DNA of 6,613 nucleotides from Candidatus Aminicenantota bacterium. Lineage in GTDB: Bacteria; Acidobacteriota; Aminicenantia; Aminicenantales; Aminicenantaceae. Below the pieces are notes generated by a model. The model saw only the letters and a list, made by a program, of their open reading frames with translations. It did not search any database and was not told the DNA's origin. Shown piece by piece: positions 5,971 to 6,613 of the stretch. The position numbers and the translations under genes are program-made. The stretch lies in assembly GCA_030633795.1 (NCBI GenBank), contig DAOWCB010000079.1:1-6613 (forward strand), given 5' to 3'. The stretch's first letter is position 1, and each line of letters opens with the position of its first letter.

Positions 5971-6029
5971 TTAACCTAAACTATTCATAAAAAATGCATC
6001 GGCAATTTTTATGAATTGTACAGGTTTAA
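5971..6029. terminator. Long AT-rich hairpin between convergent genes, possible bidirectional terminator
   Basis: Bases 5983-5993 pair perfectly with 6006-6016, an 11-bp stem built from ATTCAT plus an A run and a T run plus ATGAAT. After one A-A mismatch the hairpin continues with TGC/GCA (5995-5997, 6002-6004) around an ATCG loop. An outer AACCT/AGGTT pair (5973-5977, 6022-6026) can extend it. It lies between the fmt stop and the M23 stop and could end both messages. It is unusual for a terminator because the stem is AT-rich and no separate T-tract follows. Confidence 0.45.
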
Positions 6030-6044
6030 AAGGGCGGGAATTTA

Positions 6045-6613
6045 TTATTCTTCTAAAAGGTAGTAATACGGATTTTTTTCCTTTCCGTTGAGTTGGACTT
6101 CGTAATGCACATGAGGGCCCCTGGCCTTTCCCGTACTTCCCACCAAGCCGATGATCTCCCCTCTTTTTACCTTCTGTCCCACTTTAACCAGAAACTTGCT
6201 CAAATGACAGTAAATCGTGACATAGCCAAACATGTGTTTGATTTTTATGGTTTTTCCGCCGATCTTATCGGTACGAGATTGGATCACTATTCCATCCGCC
6301 GTGGCATAAATGGGATTCCCTTGAGAAGTGGCAATGTCGATTCCATGATGAAAAGTCCGTTTTCCTGTGAAGGGATCATCTCTCCAACCATAGGAAGAAC
6401 TCATATATCCTTTTGTCGGCCAAACCGTGGGAGTGGAAGCAAGCTGAAGAACTTGATCTTCGAAAAAGGTTGTCAACGTATCCAAATTTCTTGCAACACG
6501 ATCGGCCTTTAGGCTGATGTCGTTTAGATTGCCAAGATCCAAAGTTTGGGAAGAACCAGTTTCCCCTATTTCTTGACCACTGCCTGAACCGACACCAGGT
6601 TCGCCTTCCAATA
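6045..6613 (-). CDS. M23-family (LytM-type) metallopeptidase, N terminus cut off by window edge
   Basis: M23 enzymes are zinc endopeptidases, usually periplasmic, that cut peptidoglycan peptides; some are inactive regulators. The frame is open to the right edge. The TTG at 6611 is only the first possible start inside the window, so the true start lies outside and 188 residues is a lower limit. The visible part begins with a Gly/Ser/Glu-rich linker (1-28), then a helical stretch (about 29-58). The catalytic domain starts at TPTVWPTKGYMSSSYGWR (60-77). Zinc ligands His88 and Asp92 (FHHGIDIA) and His169 (HVHYEV) are present, as are catalytic His136 (YCHL) and His167, so the enzyme should be active. 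The C-terminal KNPYYYLLEE is typical. No signal peptide can be judged. It is convergent with fmt, so it belongs to a separate transcript coming from the right. Confidence 0.92.
   Translation of the reverse strand, partial: LEGEPGVGSGSGQEIGETGSSQTLDLGNLNDISLKADRVARNLDTLTTFFEDQVLQLASTPTVWPTKGYMSSSYGWRDDPFTGKRTFHHGIDIATSQGNPIYATADGIVIQSRTDKIGGKTIKIKHMFGYVTIYCHLSKFLVKVGQKVKRGEIIGLVGSTGKARGPHVHYEVQLNGKEKNPYYYLLEE

Noticed and set aside
6609..6611. TTG as the start codon of the M23 gene
   Set aside because: The frame stays open to the window edge. A start directly at a Gly/Ser-rich linker would leave a secreted enzyme without signal peptide or membrane anchor, so the gene is treated as partial.

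Overview
The window looks like a chromosomal, core-gene region of a Gram-negative, rod-shaped bacterium of moderate, slightly AT-rich base composition. It carries the mreB-mreC cell-shape pair, a bacterial OPT-family peptide transporter, a short PqqD-like protein, the def-fmt pair for N-formyl-methionine handling, and a LytM-type (M23) cell-wall peptidase. The MreB sequence and the long PqqD-like subfamily remind me of Acidobacteriota/Aminicenantes-like genomes. That placement is from memory and is not proven here. I see no phage, CRISPR, tRNA, rRNA or insertion-sequence genes.

Layout: (1) Bases 1-1788, minus strand: mreB then mreC, with mreC running off the left edge. Its 233 visible codons have no stop in the window. 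(2) Bases 1789-2003: a divergent intergenic region holding the mreB and OPT promoters. (3) Bases 2004-5960, plus strand: OPT transporter, PqqD-like protein, def, fmt. The genes are tightly spaced and def and fmt overlap by four bases. (4) Bases 5961-6044: a convergent gap with a long AT-rich hairpin. (5) Bases 6045-6613, minus strand: the C-terminal part of an M23 metallopeptidase that runs off the right edge. No gene-free stretch exceeds about 215 bases.

How the genes relate: MreB and MreC belong to the elongasome, which directs lateral wall synthesis, and the M23 enzyme would cut peptidoglycan cross-links or stems. Fmt formylates initiator Met-tRNA and Def removes the formyl group from new proteins. 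The OPT carrier and the PqqD-like (peptide-binding-fold) protein sit side by side and may or may not be functionally linked.

Points most worth a second look: the MreB active-site glutamate is replaced by glutamine (Gln-Gln-Pro instead of Glu-Glu-Pro). Three genes lacking a Shine-Dalgarno sequence (mreC, the PqqD-like gene and def) each have a TAAAAT box 5-9 bases before the start codon, which suggests leaderless or nearly leaderless mRNAs. An orphan PqqD-like protein sits next to an OPT peptide transporter. A perfect GGGGACGTCCCC palindrome overlaps a stop codon. Nothing here is a clear new multi-gene system.
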